Part shown: positions 16,125-24,822 of the stretch, piece after piece
How the letters are laid out: each line of letters begins with the position of its first letter
Numbering within the stretch: the stretch's first letter is position 1
Source: a virus
IMG/VR virus record: IMGVR_UViG_3300045996_001882
Location: 1 to 58,905 of that record
Strand: one strand, 5' to 3'
Length of the DNA: 58,905 nucleotides
Notes under the pieces: model-generated
The model's database searches: none
What the model was told of the DNA's origin: nothing
The model's input: only the letters and a program-made list of their open reading frames with translations
Program-made: the position numbers and the translations under genes

Positions 16125-16763
16125 TCAGCCGACCTTCTGACCGCGGAATGCCGCCGGGAATCGACGGCGCCTCTCGGCATCCGCGGCAGCCTGGTCGGGG
16201 TTGGCACCCTTGCGAGTGCTCGATCCGGACCCAGTCGCCTCAGGCGCGGGCTGGACGATACCGGTCTTCACCAGGTACGACTTCTTCTTGGCGAGCGCGG
16301 CGACGGCTTCCTTCATGCCGGTGACCTTGCCGTCCTCGGCGATCTCCACACCCTCCATGAAGTCGCGGAGCAGGATCGCGTACGCGTCGCTCGGGTCCTG
16401 CCACTGGATGTTGCCCTCAGCCGCCAGGAAAGCGTTGCGCAGCCTTTCCGAGCGGAGAGCGATCGCCGTCTCCTCGCGAGCCTTGAGAGCTTCCTCGGCA
16501 TCGCGCTTGGCCTTCTCGATGTCGGTGAGCGTGGCCTTCTCGGCTTCGGCGATCTTCGCGGCCAACTCTTCCTTGGCCTTCTGCTCTGCAGCGGCCCGTC
16601 GATCGGCAGCCTTCATCCGCTCGAGCAGCTGGTCGTACTCCGCCTTCGACACCGACAGGTTGGCCTGATCACCCGTCTTGCCAGCGTTCGAATCACTACC
16701 CGTCTGCGGGTTGGTGTTCTCGGTGCTGGTCGACGGATCGGTGTTCGGGTCGGGCTGCGTCAT
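16125..16763 (-). CDS. Capsid scaffolding protein
   Basis: 212 aa. An N-terminal low-complexity S/T/N/P/D tail is followed by a long coiled coil (about 40-125; SKAEYDQLLERMKAADRRAA ... AIALRSERLRN), then WQDPSDAYAILLRDF and a basic C-terminus (RRRRFPAAF). This is the standard layout of actinophage scaffolds, where the C-terminal basic part contacts the capsid protein. It lies between MuF and capsid genes. Confidence 0.85.
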   Translation of the reverse strand: MTQPDPNTDPSTSTENTNPQTGSDSNAGKTGDQANLSVSKAEYDQLLERMKAADRRAAAEQKAKEELAAKIAEAEKATLTDIEKAKRDAEEALKAREETAIALRSERLRNAFLAAEGNIQWQDPSDAYAILLRDFMEGVEIAEDGKVTGMKEAVAALAKKKSYLVKTGIVQPAPEATGSGSSTRKGANPDQAAADAERRRRFPAAFRGQKVG

Positions 16764-16793
16764 GACGATCTCTCTTCCTGGGGCCTCTGACCC

Positions 16794-16955
16794 CTACTTG
16801 CGCTTCTTCACACCAGAGTGCTTGCTGGCGGGCAGTCGTCGGTAACGAGTGACCTTACCGCCCTTGGTTTTGTGGGCCTTCTCGCGTGCCCACGGCTGCT
16901 TCGTGGCGAATGCCCACCGCCACTGCTTCTTGGATTTGAAGCCCTTGTAGCCCAT
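16794..16955 (-). CDS. Small basic KSKKQWRW-type protein
   Basis: 53 aa, MGYKGFKSKKQWRWAFATKQ, ending KHSGVKKRK. Small MPFKSxxQRRW-type proteins are common near head genes or as separate tiny genes in phages. ATG at 16955 lies 3 nt after the MuF stop with AAGGCGG upstream. Very basic, so nucleic-acid binding is plausible; function is not established. Confidence 0.65.
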   Translation of the reverse strand: MGYKGFKSKKQWRWAFATKQPWAREKAHKTKGGKVTRYRRLPASKHSGVKKRK

Positions 16956-16958
16956 CGA

Positions 16959-17807
16959 TCACGCCGCCTTACCTAGTTTCTTTCTCATCAGAGCGACCAT
17001 ATCGCTTGGGGAGATCAGATCGTAGGTCATGTAACACAGGCAATGCGGATGAGGTTTGTCGGGAACCTCGTCAGGCTTGAATCGCTTCTTCTCCGCGTAC
17101 TGATCACACAGGTGTTTGGGGTTGGGTGGATGTCGCGAAGACAGATTCCAGATCACAGCCTTGACTTCTTCTCGACCCTTGACGAGTTCTTGCTGCTCAT
17201 CGTGGAACGAGTTGTTAATCTCGGTACGGGCGAGGCGCATAGCGGCGTAAGAAACACCGCCAGGTGTGGCAGGATCGATGAACTTCCGAACTGATCGCGC
17301 AAGTTCCTTCGCGGACAAACCTTGAACGATACCTGCTTTGATCATGTCCTGAACACGACCCGAGGCAAGGTCAGCGTTGCGATACACGCGCCGTGAGAGG
17401 TCTCGTTCGCGTCGCGTACGCAACAACTCGATTGCGGCGTCAGCAGACGCCTGAATGCCTTCTAGGTACGCGTTCGCACGCCTCTCGCCGACAGCGGCGC
17501 GCAATGCGCGATCGATCGACGCTGAAGCGCGTATTGCAGCCTTCCCGACGATCGGAATGTACTTCAAGATGGTGCTCAAAACACCTGATCGCCACATCTT
17601 TTGCTGGTCGGCGTCGATCGCATTGAGCACAGCCTGAAGCTGTACCTGACGCATCGCAGCCCCCACACCGCCGCTTGACTCGAGTGCCTCGATGCGCCGA
17701 GCTGACTGCTTTGCAGCGAGTCGAAGGATGCGACGCATCTCGACATCCATCTTCGTCTGCACAGTCAGATAACGCATGAGCGGTTCACGGTTCGGTGTGG
17801 GAGCCAC
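16959..17807 (-). CDS. MuF-like minor capsid protein
   Basis: 282 aa. The C-terminal third carries the MuF signature: AMRLARTEINNSFHDEQQEL, then VIWNLSSRHP, CDQYA, and PHPHCLCYMTYD with the conserved Cys/His cluster. The N-terminal part is helical. The SPP1 gp7 / Mu gpF family is attached to the portal inside the head and is needed for full infectivity in known phages. No extra toxin domain is fused. Confidence 0.85.
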   Translation of the reverse strand: MAPTPNREPLMRYLTVQTKMDVEMRRILRLAAKQSARRIEALESSGGVGAAMRQVQLQAVLNAIDADQQKMWRSGVLSTILKYIPIVGKAAIRASASIDRALRAAVGERRANAYLEGIQASADAAIELLRTRRERDLSRRVYRNADLASGRVQDMIKAGIVQGLSAKELARSVRKFIDPATPGGVSYAAMRLARTEINNSFHDEQQELVKGREEVKAVIWNLSSRHPPNPKHLCDQYAEKKRFKPDEVPDKPHPHCLCYMTYDLISPSDMVALMRKKLGKAA

Positions 17808-17821
17808 GATTCACCTCCGAC

Positions 17822-19267
17822 CTACTCGTCGTACTCGACCTTCTCGGCTACGAACAGGGAGTAACGCTTGCTGTTACCCAGCTCGCGACTGCGGATGTAC
17901 GCTCGGCGTTGAGCGTTACCCAAACCCTCGTACTCCGGCTCACTGGAGAACCTCGACTCCGCGGTCGGTCGCTTGGGAGTCCGCTTCTTCGGCACGGCGC
18001 GAGGCGCTGCAGTACGCTGGGTCGCCGATTCCTGCTGTTCGCGAGCAGCGTCAGCGAGAAGGTTCCCGCCGTTCCCCGAGATCTTCTTGATCGCCGGCGA
18101 GTTGCGACTCTGACCTGTGGAAGCGTCGTAAGCGCGACTCGACATCGAACGGTCGCTGGGCTTGCGCGGTTCGTTCGCCCTCGCCGCTGCCGCGATAGAA
18201 GCCTCACGAATGCGACGCTGGTAAGCAACCCTCGCTTCTTGATCACGCCTCTGCTGCTCGTGCTTGGCCTGTGCAGCCTTGCGACGAGCCACACTCGCTT
18301 CGCGTTCTGCCCGAGTGGGCTCGTTGCGATTGCGAGCAGCAGCCGTAGAAGAGGCACGAGCAGCACGAGTCGACATCGGCGCGCGATTCGGGTCACCCGC
18401 CGTGGTCGAGCCGTTCTTGCTCCTGCGAACGCGGTCGCGACCCTTCGTGTTCTGCAGCTTCGAGTCCGCGACCATCTGCGCCTCGAACTCGGGGCTGTTG
18501 AGGTACGCCATGAGCGCATCCTCGGTCTTCGTGCGAAGACCCTCGGAATCGAACGTCATGGCCTGCTTCAGAGCCTCGGCGTCGCTCTTCTGCTTCGCCG
18601 TCGCAGGTTCCTGAGCCTCGGCAGCCCGACGCTGCTTCTCCGACCTGTTCCCAGTCCCGAACATGATGTCCGCAGCACTCTCGCGAGAAATGCGGCCACC
18701 TTCGGCCTTGGGGTAAGTCTTCTTCGCCGCGTCGTTGTTGTTCACCACACGTGCTGCCGACGGTTCGTTGGCGCGAGCAGCCTGCTTCTCGAGAAGACTC
18801 GTGAGCTTTGAGTCACCCTTGAGTTTCGCCACCGCGTGAAGACGGCTGTCCTGCTCACTCAGGCCGGGCATCTTGTCGAAAGTGCCGTCCTGAAGCTTCT
18901 TGACCTGCGCCTGCGTGTCGTTGTTCCCTTCGGCGACGGTAGTGAGCTTGCCCTCTCGAGCACGCGCCTGTGCCTTCACCTCGGGTGTGGTGGACTTGGC
19001 AACCGTCGATGCCTGAACACCTTCGTTGCGTCCGCCCTGAGCCTCTTCACGTCGAGCCTGTGCACGAAGACGCTTCGCGACAGCGGATCGACGAGCGATC
19101 TGCTCAGGCGTCAGGTTCATCTTCTTGCTCGACGTGCGAGCGTTGATGTTCGCGACCTTCTCGCGGGCAGTCAGACGCTTCTTGGGACCGCCTCGATAGG
19201 CGTTCTTGTTCCCCTTCAGAGACCGGGAGATGGCAGCCTTCGTCGCGGCACTCAGACTACGTGCCAT
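17822..19267 (-). CDS. Large basic low-complexity protein between portal and MuF
   Basis: 481 aa, dominated by Ala, Arg, Lys, Glu, Ser and Gln, mostly helical and probably largely disordered, with no membrane segment. The first 30 residues (ATKAAISRSLKGNKNAYRGGPKKRL) resemble the short NUMOD3-type DNA-contact motif (K-x-x-IS-x-SLKGN-x-N). Residues around 210-300 (ESAADIMFGTG, DALMAYLNSPEFEAQM) may form a small folded core. Its position suggests an internal head or ejection protein, or a second scaffold. No catalytic motif is recognised. Confidence 0.6.
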   Translation of the reverse strand: MARSLSAATKAAISRSLKGNKNAYRGGPKKRLTAREKVANINARTSSKKMNLTPEQIARRSAVAKRLRAQARREEAQGGRNEGVQASTVAKSTTPEVKAQARAREGKLTTVAEGNNDTQAQVKKLQDGTFDKMPGLSEQDSRLHAVAKLKGDSKLTSLLEKQAARANEPSAARVVNNNDAAKKTYPKAEGGRISRESAADIMFGTGNRSEKQRRAAEAQEPATAKQKSDAEALKQAMTFDSEGLRTKTEDALMAYLNSPEFEAQMVADSKLQNTKGRDRVRRSKNGSTTAGDPNRAPMSTRAARASSTAAARNRNEPTRAEREASVARRKAAQAKHEQQRRDQEARVAYQRRIREASIAAAARANEPRKPSDRSMSSRAYDASTGQSRNSPAIKKISGNGGNLLADAAREQQESATQRTAAPRAVPKKRTPKRPTAESRFSSEPEYEGLGNAQRRAYIRSRELGNSKRYSLFVAEKVEYDE

Positions 19268-19268
19268 C

Positions 19269-19349
19269 CTACTTCACCTTCTTCCCGGATCCCTTGTTGC
19301 GCTTGAGCCGCTTGTCCTTCCGGGTTCCCGGATTGGGCTTTCCTCCCAT
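19269..19349 (-). CDS. Very short basic peptide
   Basis: 26 aa, starting MGGKPNPGTRKDKRLKRNKG. ATG at 19349 lies just after the portal stop with GAGGTG upstream; TAG is just before the next gene, so it fits tightly into the operon. It may be a real micro-gene or only a translational-coupling leader for the 481-aa protein. Confidence 0.45.
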   Translation of the reverse strand: MGGKPNPGTRKDKRLKRNKGSGKKVK

Positions 19350-19350
19350 G

Positions 19351-20883
19351 TCACGTCACCTCGATGTCGAGTCCTTCGTTGGCCAGTTCATCATCGACTC
19401 GAGCACCGAACGGATCCGCCGCCCGAGCGATGCGATCTTGGTCGGCCTGGATGTCCGCTTCCATGTTGGCCGGGAACTGAATCCCGAAGAGGCGTGTCAT
19501 CTCAGCTCGATAGAACGCCGTGCTGATGACCTGGCGATCCAGCATCGCATCGAGTTCAGCACGGGTGGCAGCGCGGTCGGTCGGCATCTTGTCCCCGAAC
19601 GTCATGGTTGGAGCCATGCCGTCGAATCGAACTTGCTCGTAGGTCGGGAACCACTGCGTCGCGAGGTCGTAGAGCATCTGATCGTGAGTACCCAGGATGA
19701 GTTCTTCCTTGGCCTCAGCCTTGGACAACATGGGAGCGAACTGAAGAGCACGCGCCACACCCGATTCAGCGACCGACACGTCAACCGAGCCGATAGCGAT
19801 GTCAGGCGTGTTCGAGCCCTCCTTAATGTTCTTCATCAGCAAAGCGATGTGTTCCTGAAACGGGCCGACTGAACCCACACCGCTGACGCGTTGGAACGAC
19901 TTGCCGCCTTCGTACCCGACGACAGATCCCGGCCCGAGTTCCCACGGGAGTTCGTTGCCTTCGTCATCCGTCGGGTTCGGAGCATCCGTCGCGTACACGC
20001 CGAGGCCTTCCAGAGCGAGTGCGAGGTCTTCGTCCGAAATCGACTGATTGACAGCGGCGATGATTCGCTCGAACCCGCGAAGATCACTAGATCCGAACGG
20101 GTTCTGGGGCTCCTCGAAGTTCTTGGTGTGGTACAGGGGGATCGAGGTGATCCCGGGCAACTCCATCACGGGGGTGAGCACCTGCTTGGGACGCGTCTTC
20201 GTGCCGGCAACGCCCCACTCGGGATCGACCTCCCAGAGCGTCACTTCGTACGACACCCATTGACCCGGATTCTCCGCGGTCAGAGGACGTCGATACGTCG
20301 AACGCTTCAGGAGGATTTCCTCCGAGTTTTTCGGATCGGCGTACATGTCCACGACATGAACACCCACGATCTTGTCGAGATCGTTCTCGTCGAAGATCGG
20401 GAAGTACGTCCCCGGGTCGACCGCACGAATCGACACGCGAGAGCCGGGCGGCTTGAGGGGGTCAGCGTAGAGCTGCCACACCCAATCGCCGCGCATGAGG
20501 CCGTAGAGCTTGTTGCTCGTGAACTTCGACCAGAATCGTTCACGCTTGAAGAAGTTGTTCCAGAAGTCATTGGCAGCCGAGATGGTCTCAGCCGTCGCCG
20601 GGTTGATGAACGACGGCACGAGCGCGAGGCTCGGCTTGGGTGCTGTGAATCGAGCTGTGGTGTTGATGATGGTCATACCGCTCGGCAGGTAGATGGGCTT
20701 GTCCTCGACCGCTCGAGCTACCAGCTTGAACGTCTGAGGAACCCCCCAGTAAATCTGCTCGTAAAGCCCGTACGACGTCACACGCTCCTGATCCAACCTG
20801 TCAGCAATCCATGACGGACCGCCGCTGGCGGGCATGAATCCTGACAGTGTGGAGTAAGGCGTGAAGTCGGTTGGAGAAGTCAT
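19351..20883 (-). CDS. Portal protein
   Basis: 510 aa. Located between large terminase (ATGA overlap) and MuF. Portal-type features include an N-terminal RLDQERVTSYGLYEQIYWG, a clip/stem region (NAEVIAA-like INQSISDEDLALALEG), the LYHTKNFEEPQNPFGSSDLR loop, and a C-terminal acidic tail. It forms the dodecameric DNA gateway of the head. Confidence 0.9.
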   Translation of the reverse strand: MTSPTDFTPYSTLSGFMPASGGPSWIADRLDQERVTSYGLYEQIYWGVPQTFKLVARAVEDKPIYLPSGMTIINTTARFTAPKPSLALVPSFINPATAETISAANDFWNNFFKRERFWSKFTSNKLYGLMRGDWVWQLYADPLKPPGSRVSIRAVDPGTYFPIFDENDLDKIVGVHVVDMYADPKNSEEILLKRSTYRRPLTAENPGQWVSYEVTLWEVDPEWGVAGTKTRPKQVLTPVMELPGITSIPLYHTKNFEEPQNPFGSSDLRGFERIIAAVNQSISDEDLALALEGLGVYATDAPNPTDDEGNELPWELGPGSVVGYEGGKSFQRVSGVGSVGPFQEHIALLMKNIKEGSNTPDIAIGSVDVSVAESGVARALQFAPMLSKAEAKEELILGTHDQMLYDLATQWFPTYEQVRFDGMAPTMTFGDKMPTDRAATRAELDAMLDRQVISTAFYRAEMTRLFGIQFPANMEADIQADQDRIARAADPFGARVDDELANEGLDIEVT

Positions 20884-22259
20884 CGGCCCATCCTTGCCTT
20901 GGTGACACTAGACCGTCTCTGTGTCAATGTCTCACCAGGGATTCCGTAGTAGCCGCGCATGAATCGACCCAGCGCTTCAGGGCCGTGGTTGTCCTTGTCG
21001 ATCGGGTGCTCGCTTTGGGACTTGACCTCAGATCGATGTTCCGGCCAGCGATAGCCCTCTCGCATCTCCCAGGAAAGCTGCTTGCACGATCGATCCACAA
21101 ACAGCTTCGGTTGACGATCACGATGACCGTATGGAAGATGTGTGTTGCGCTCCTTCAGCGCGCCGCGAATCAACGAGTCACGGATACGCCTTTCGCCGCC
21201 TGTGTTGTTCCTGGGCGGGATCTTGAGTGCATTCTGCAACGTCAACGTGTCGTCAGGCTCAGCAGGATCCGGGTAGAAAGCCACAGTCTTTCTCACCAGA
21301 TCCCCGTGATGGAGCAGAAGTTCCTGCGCCACCTCAGGCGTGTCGCGCTGAGTCCAGTAGAATTCCTTGATGACGTAGATGTTATCCCACTCATCAACCT
21401 GGAGCCACAACCACACGAACGGGTTCGTGTAGCCGTAGTCAATCGCAGCATACAGCGGCCACGACGGGTTGTACTCCAAGTTCTTCAGGTGAATGTCGTC
21501 ATCCCATTCCTGCATGACGGCACCGACCTTATCCACGAACTGAGCACCGTACTGACGGTTGAATTCATCAGCCGTCAGATCAGCCTCTGCTTCGAGGATT
21601 TCCGGGTCATTACGTCCACCCGGGAAGATCCAGGTATTAGCCCAACTCGGGAATCGCCAGGACTCCCAGTTGGGGAAGTTTGTGTCTGATCCACGCTGCC
21701 ACAGGGCGTAGAGCAACGAATGCTCCGACTTGCCCTCGGGCACACCCGTGAACGCAGCCCAGCCCTTCTTGTCGGACAGCGTGGGGCGAATGTACTCACC
21801 CCAGGTGCGGCGCTTGTGCCGGCCCGCTTCGACCATCAACACGAAGTCGAGACCGTCGCCGACGAGCGTCTCTGGGTGCTTGGCGCTCTTGGCGAGCAGC
21901 TCAAAGCCCCAGTTAGTCTTGATGTGCATTGACCCGTTATCGGGGTTGTTCTGGAACTTGATCGACTCCCGATCGATGCCGAGCCGTCGGAAGTCATCGT
22001 AGACGATCTTGAATTCCTTCTCAGCATCAGAGTACTGGGGACCACACACCCAGCCGAGTTGAGGGCCGCCCGTGATGTGTCGCGACACGACGAATGCCTG
22101 CGGCTGAATCTCGTAGGCACCCATCTTCGTCTTGCCGAAACGACGCCCGTTCGGAGCAACGCGAAAACGCGCTCGCGAATTGTGAAACGCCATCTGACCG
22201 GGGTGCGGCTCGTACCCGAGCTTCTCGAAGTACTTCGCTTTGTCAAAGATCTTGGGCAC
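20880..22259 (-). CDS. terL: Terminase large subunit
   Basis: 459 aa, GTG start at 22259 with GGGAGG upstream. The ATPase domain shows an adenine-site Q (PHPGQMAFHNS), an atypical Walker A APNGRRFGKTKMG, Walker B LDFVLMVEAG with catalytic Glu, and a coupling motif near GWAAFTGVPEG. The nuclease domain begins at LYAAIDYGYTNPFVW (D of the RNase-H fold), with HPIDKDNHGPEAL (D-H-x-x-EAL) as the last metal-binding acid. It cuts and pumps DNA into the prohead. Confidence 0.95.
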   Translation of the reverse strand: MPKIFDKAKYFEKLGYEPHPGQMAFHNSRARFRVAPNGRRFGKTKMGAYEIQPQAFVVSRHITGGPQLGWVCGPQYSDAEKEFKIVYDDFRRLGIDRESIKFQNNPDNGSMHIKTNWGFELLAKSAKHPETLVGDGLDFVLMVEAGRHKRRTWGEYIRPTLSDKKGWAAFTGVPEGKSEHSLLYALWQRGSDTNFPNWESWRFPSWANTWIFPGGRNDPEILEAEADLTADEFNRQYGAQFVDKVGAVMQEWDDDIHLKNLEYNPSWPLYAAIDYGYTNPFVWLWLQVDEWDNIYVIKEFYWTQRDTPEVAQELLLHHGDLVRKTVAFYPDPAEPDDTLTLQNALKIPPRNNTGGERRIRDSLIRGALKERNTHLPYGHRDRQPKLFVDRSCKQLSWEMREGYRWPEHRSEVKSQSEHPIDKDNHGPEALGRFMRGYYGIPGETLTQRRSSVTKARMGR

Positions 22260-22276
22260 GAGCCACCTCCCTTCGA

Positions 22277-22510
22277 TCAGACCAGCTCGATGATCCAGCG
22301 CGCGTCCGGGTCGCTGTTGCTGACACCCGAACCATCACTGAACTGGATGTTCCGCAGATCCGCGCTCACGCCGACGATCGTGCGATTCTCCACGAGGTCC
22401 TGCACGGGCGGCTGGATCGACACATTGCACATCTCGCCGAGGTACTGCTTGTACTCCTCGGGCGTCGACTCGGCATCCGGCAGTCCGGGCCGACCAGAAG
22501 GAACGGTCAT
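22277..22510 (-). CDS. Small hypothetical protein
   Basis: 77 aa, starting MTVPSGRPGLPDAESTPEEY, with GGAG upstream of the ATG. Soluble, no motif recognised. It lies between the terminase subunits, as small genes of unknown function often do. Confidence 0.6.
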   Translation of the reverse strand: MTVPSGRPGLPDAESTPEEYKQYLGEMCNVSIQPPVQDLVENRTIVGVSADLRNIQFSDGSGVSNSDPDARWIIELV

Positions 22511-22518
22511 AAACTCTC

Positions 22519-22731
22519 CTACTTCGAGATCTGCTTGGTAGCAGGTGGGGCTGGCTCCGTCTCAGCATTTCTGCCGTTCGGGAACCCCGCAGCCGGGTTG
22601 GTTGCGGTGATCATGTAATGCGTCTCCTTGACGGAGTTCGCAGGACTGTGGGGCGGCGGCTGGATCAGATTACCCACACCACCGAACTCAGTTCCCCGAT
22701 TGATCGGGCGGCGAGAAATGTGGCGGCTCAT
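22519..22731 (-). CDS. Small hypothetical protein, start uncertain
   Basis: 70 aa from ATG at 22731 (MSRHISRRPINRGTEFGGVG), overlapping the upstream gene by 44 bp; an internal Met (MITATNPAAGFPNG) would give a 31-aa product. Pro/Asn-rich, probably disordered. Function unknown. Confidence 0.5.
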   Translation of the reverse strand: MSRHISRRPINRGTEFGGVGNLIQPPPHSPANSVKETHYMITATNPAAGFPNGRNAETEPAPPATKQISK

Positions 22732-23029
22732 ACGACTGACCTCCCATCGAACTGACGGTCCTGAGCAGCTTCGCGGCTTCCTCGATCTGCTCGGGGGTGA
22801 TCACACCTGCGTTGATGAGCGCCATGCGCAGCGCCGGGTCGAAAGGCACCATCGCCGGCATGACTTGCAACGGGGGCGGTGTGGGATCGTCAGCAACGAG
22901 CTGGTCTTTCTCGTTGAGGTACCTGGACGGGGCGTTGAACGGGTGTCGGGGTGAATTGGCGACGTGCCAGCTCAACGTTTTACCGCACATCGAACACGTC
23001 TCGTCAGAATCGTGATCACTGCCCTTCAT
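22688..23029 (-). CDS. Hypothetical protein with Cys pair
   Basis: 113 aa from ATG at 23029 (MKGSDHDSDETCSMCGKTLS), which has GGAGGTGGAAG upstream. CSMC plus a nearby His suggests a half zinc site; the C-terminal half is helical (ALINAGVITPEQIEEAAKLL). It overlaps the end of the small terminase by 14 bp. Confidence 0.6.
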   Translation of the reverse strand: MKGSDHDSDETCSMCGKTLSWHVANSPRHPFNAPSRYLNEKDQLVADDPTPPPLQVMPAMVPFDPALRMALINAGVITPEQIEEAAKLLRTVSSMGGQSYEPPHFSPPDQSGN

Positions 23030-23552
23030 CGCCTTCCACCTCCTCCCATTCGCTTTCGTCCAGGTCGATCGCGTCATCGTGCACCATCTCACCGTCAGCG
23101 TTCACGATGACATCTGCGAGCATGTCCGTGAACTTGACGTTGTTCTGGACCTCCACACGCTGCGTCGCCATGCCCATCGTCTGGTCGAGGATGTACTTCG
23201 CAGCCTGGAACCGAACTGAATCCGATTCACCCTGCATCATCAACTCATGCATGACGCCGATCGCAGCGCCCGAGTGAACACTCAGCTCAGTGAGTGCTGA
23301 ACTCTTGAGCCGACGTGATGCTTCCTCGAGCACGATCGTGGTGACCCACGACGGACGCTTCTTGCGGAAGTTGCCTTCTTCGTCTCGGGGTTGCCCCCGG
23401 CGCAACTCCTCGAAGTCCCATTCTTCGACGGGCTTTCGATAGATGATTGCGAGATCGGCCTTGGCACGAGTCACATCCCGCTTGACTCGATTTTCCGTTC
23501 TCTTCAAGCGAGCACGTGCCGCTGCGGGCCGCTCGCTGTATTCACGAGCCAT
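23016..23552 (-). CDS. terS: Terminase small subunit
   Basis: 178 aa from ATG at 23552 with GGAGG 7 nt upstream; the longer frame lacks a ribosome site. The N-terminus is basic and helical (RARLKRTENRVKRDVTRAKA), the core RRLKSSALTELSVHSGAAIG and RFQAAKYILDQTMGMATQRV resembles phage small terminases, and the tail is acidic. It recognises packaging sites and recruits the large subunit. First gene after promoter 23642-23671. Confidence 0.75.
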   Translation of the reverse strand: MAREYSERPAAARARLKRTENRVKRDVTRAKADLAIIYRKPVEEWDFEELRRGQPRDEEGNFRKKRPSWVTTIVLEEASRRLKSSALTELSVHSGAAIGVMHELMMQGESDSVRFQAAKYILDQTMGMATQRVEVQNNVKFTDMLADVIVNADGEMVHDDAIDLDESEWEEVEGDEGQ

Positions 23553-23580
23553 GACGAGCCTCCACCCTCTGTGTGGATGA

Positions 23581-23630
23581 CCCTCATGGCAGAATACGAC
23601 GTCGGGGTAGTCGCGTAACTGCCATGAGGG
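23581..23630. promoter_or_regulatory. 12-bp inverted repeat in terminase leader
   Basis: CCCTCATGGCAG at 23581-23592 is exactly inverted at 23619-23630 with a 26-nt loop. Given the promoter at 23642-23671, the hairpin would lie at the 5' end of the terminase mRNA and end 28 nt before the start codon. It may be an operator, an mRNA stabiliser, or part of a cos/pac region. Confidence 0.85.
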
Positions 23631-23641
23631 CCATGCTACGC

Positions 23642-23671
23642 ACATTACGCACCCAAAATCCCTCTTGTCAA
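23642..23671 (-). promoter_or_regulatory. Promoter of the terminase/virion operon
   Basis: On the minus strand: TTGACA (23671-23666), 18-bp spacer, TAATGT (23647-23642). Close to the actinobacterial housekeeping consensus. The stretch 23553-23764 holds no gene, only this promoter and the leader hairpin. Confidence 0.8.
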
Positions 23672-23764
23672 ACGTCGCACCGGCCGGTCACATTTTTCTC
23701 AGATACTCTGACGAAATCGGCCGACCGTCAGGTAGCAACGATCAGCCGATTCGCGTCGACACGG

Positions 23765-24079
23765 TTACTCGATCGAATCGTCGTCCGGGTCACACGTGCA
23801 GTTGGCCTCCGAGCTGCGATAACGCAGGATGTCAGAAGCCTGGGTCAACAGGCCTAGTGCGACGGTCGCTCGAACCTGACCCTGGCGGAACAGCAGGCCC
23901 ACATCGCCATGCGGCGCGCCGTCGGCGTCGGTCATGTCCATCTTCATCAGCTCGATTGCCACGATGAAGTCCACCATGAAGAAGCCCGGCGCCGGCACGT
24001 TGTACGCCTTCATGGCCGCCTTGATGGCCTCCTCGAGTGCGTAGTCCGCATCCTTCTGCTCTGACGTCTTGTTACCCAC
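23765..24079 (-). CDS. Small hypothetical protein
   Basis: 104 aa from GTG at 24079 with GGGAG upstream, next to the TAG of the preceding gene. Central hydrophobic helix (GFFMVDFIVAIELMKMD) and a short Cys pair near the end (ANCTCDPDDDS). No family recognised. Confidence 0.6.
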   Translation of the reverse strand: MGNKTSEQKDADYALEEAIKAAMKAYNVPAPGFFMVDFIVAIELMKMDMTDADGAPHGDVGLLFRQGQVRATVALGLLTQASDILRYRSSEANCTCDPDDDSIE

Positions 24080-24081
24080 AA

Positions 24082-24276
24082 CTACTCCCGTCCCAAATCC
24101 ACGACGATGAACCAACTAATCCACGCCACCACAACCGTGATCAGAAACGCGAAGAACCACGAGATGTCGTAGTGAATGAACCGCGCCAGGAGTTTCACTC
24201 CCACCGTGATCGGCACACACATGCTCAGCTTGATCAGGAATTCCTGAACCGGCGTGAACATCCTATCCCCTGTCAT
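24082..24276 (-). CDS. Small two-helix membrane protein
   Basis: 64 aa with two hydrophobic stretches (about 10-30 and 38-60; ISWFFAFLITVVVAWISWFI). Overlaps its upstream neighbour by 14 bp. Function unknown; could affect the host membrane. Confidence 0.6.
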   Translation of the reverse strand: MTGDRMFTPVQEFLIKLSMCVPITVGVKLLARFIHYDISWFFAFLITVVVAWISWFIVVDLGRE

Positions 24277-24484
24277 CGAAATCGAGCACTCGACCTTGGC
24301 CCTGCATTCGATGTGGTACAGGGGGCGGCCAGTTCACCTTGGTGTGTGCCGCCCGGGTGTACTGAGCACGCGTGACACGACTACGTGACGCACGAGCTCC
24401 CAGAACACCGTCCAGGTTCGTCTGTGAGCGCCTGAAACGCATTCGACGAGTGAATGCGCGTCGCACACGCTCCAGGAGCGTCAC
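24263..24484 (-). CDS. Small basic hypothetical protein
   Basis: 73 aa, strongly basic N-terminal half (RRAFTRRMRFRRSQ), GTG start overlapping the previous TGA (GTGA). Possible nucleic-acid binder; no family recognised. Confidence 0.55.
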   Translation of the reverse strand: MTLLERVRRAFTRRMRFRRSQTNLDGVLGARASRSRVTRAQYTRAAHTKVNWPPPVPHRMQGQGRVLDFDDRG

Positions 24485-24822
24485 GAGACCTCCTGGCGTC
24501 GTTCGTCATCGACCATGACCTGCTCCGTGATGTTGAACAGCAGCTGAACGGCCCGATTGAACTCGGGCGAGATCTGCTTGATGTTTGCGCGCTGATCGTC
24601 GGTCAGGCTCATCCACACCGATCGGAGGTCGATCGCGTGCGGGTGGTCGAAGTGCGGCGTGGTGTAGGTCAGAACCGACAGCGCCACACCGAACTCGTCT
24701 TCGATCGCCTTCTGTACTCTCGAAGACATGACCGATGACGGGATGCGCTCCTCGGCCTTGTAGACACCGGTGACGAGGAAGTTCACTCGACGATCGGCCC
24801 GCGGCGTGTGGGCATTAGTCAT
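24481..24822 (-). CDS. Hypothetical protein
   Basis: 113 aa, starting MTNAHTPRADRRVNFLVTGV, soluble, alternating beta/alpha (FGVALSVLTYTTPHFDHPHA, then helices to the end). ATGA overlap with the upstream gene. No motif recognised. Confidence 0.6.
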   Translation of the reverse strand: MTNAHTPRADRRVNFLVTGVYKAEERIPSSVMSSRVQKAIEDEFGVALSVLTYTTPHFDHPHAIDLRSVWMSLTDDQRANIKQISPEFNRAVQLLFNITEQVMVDDERRQEVS

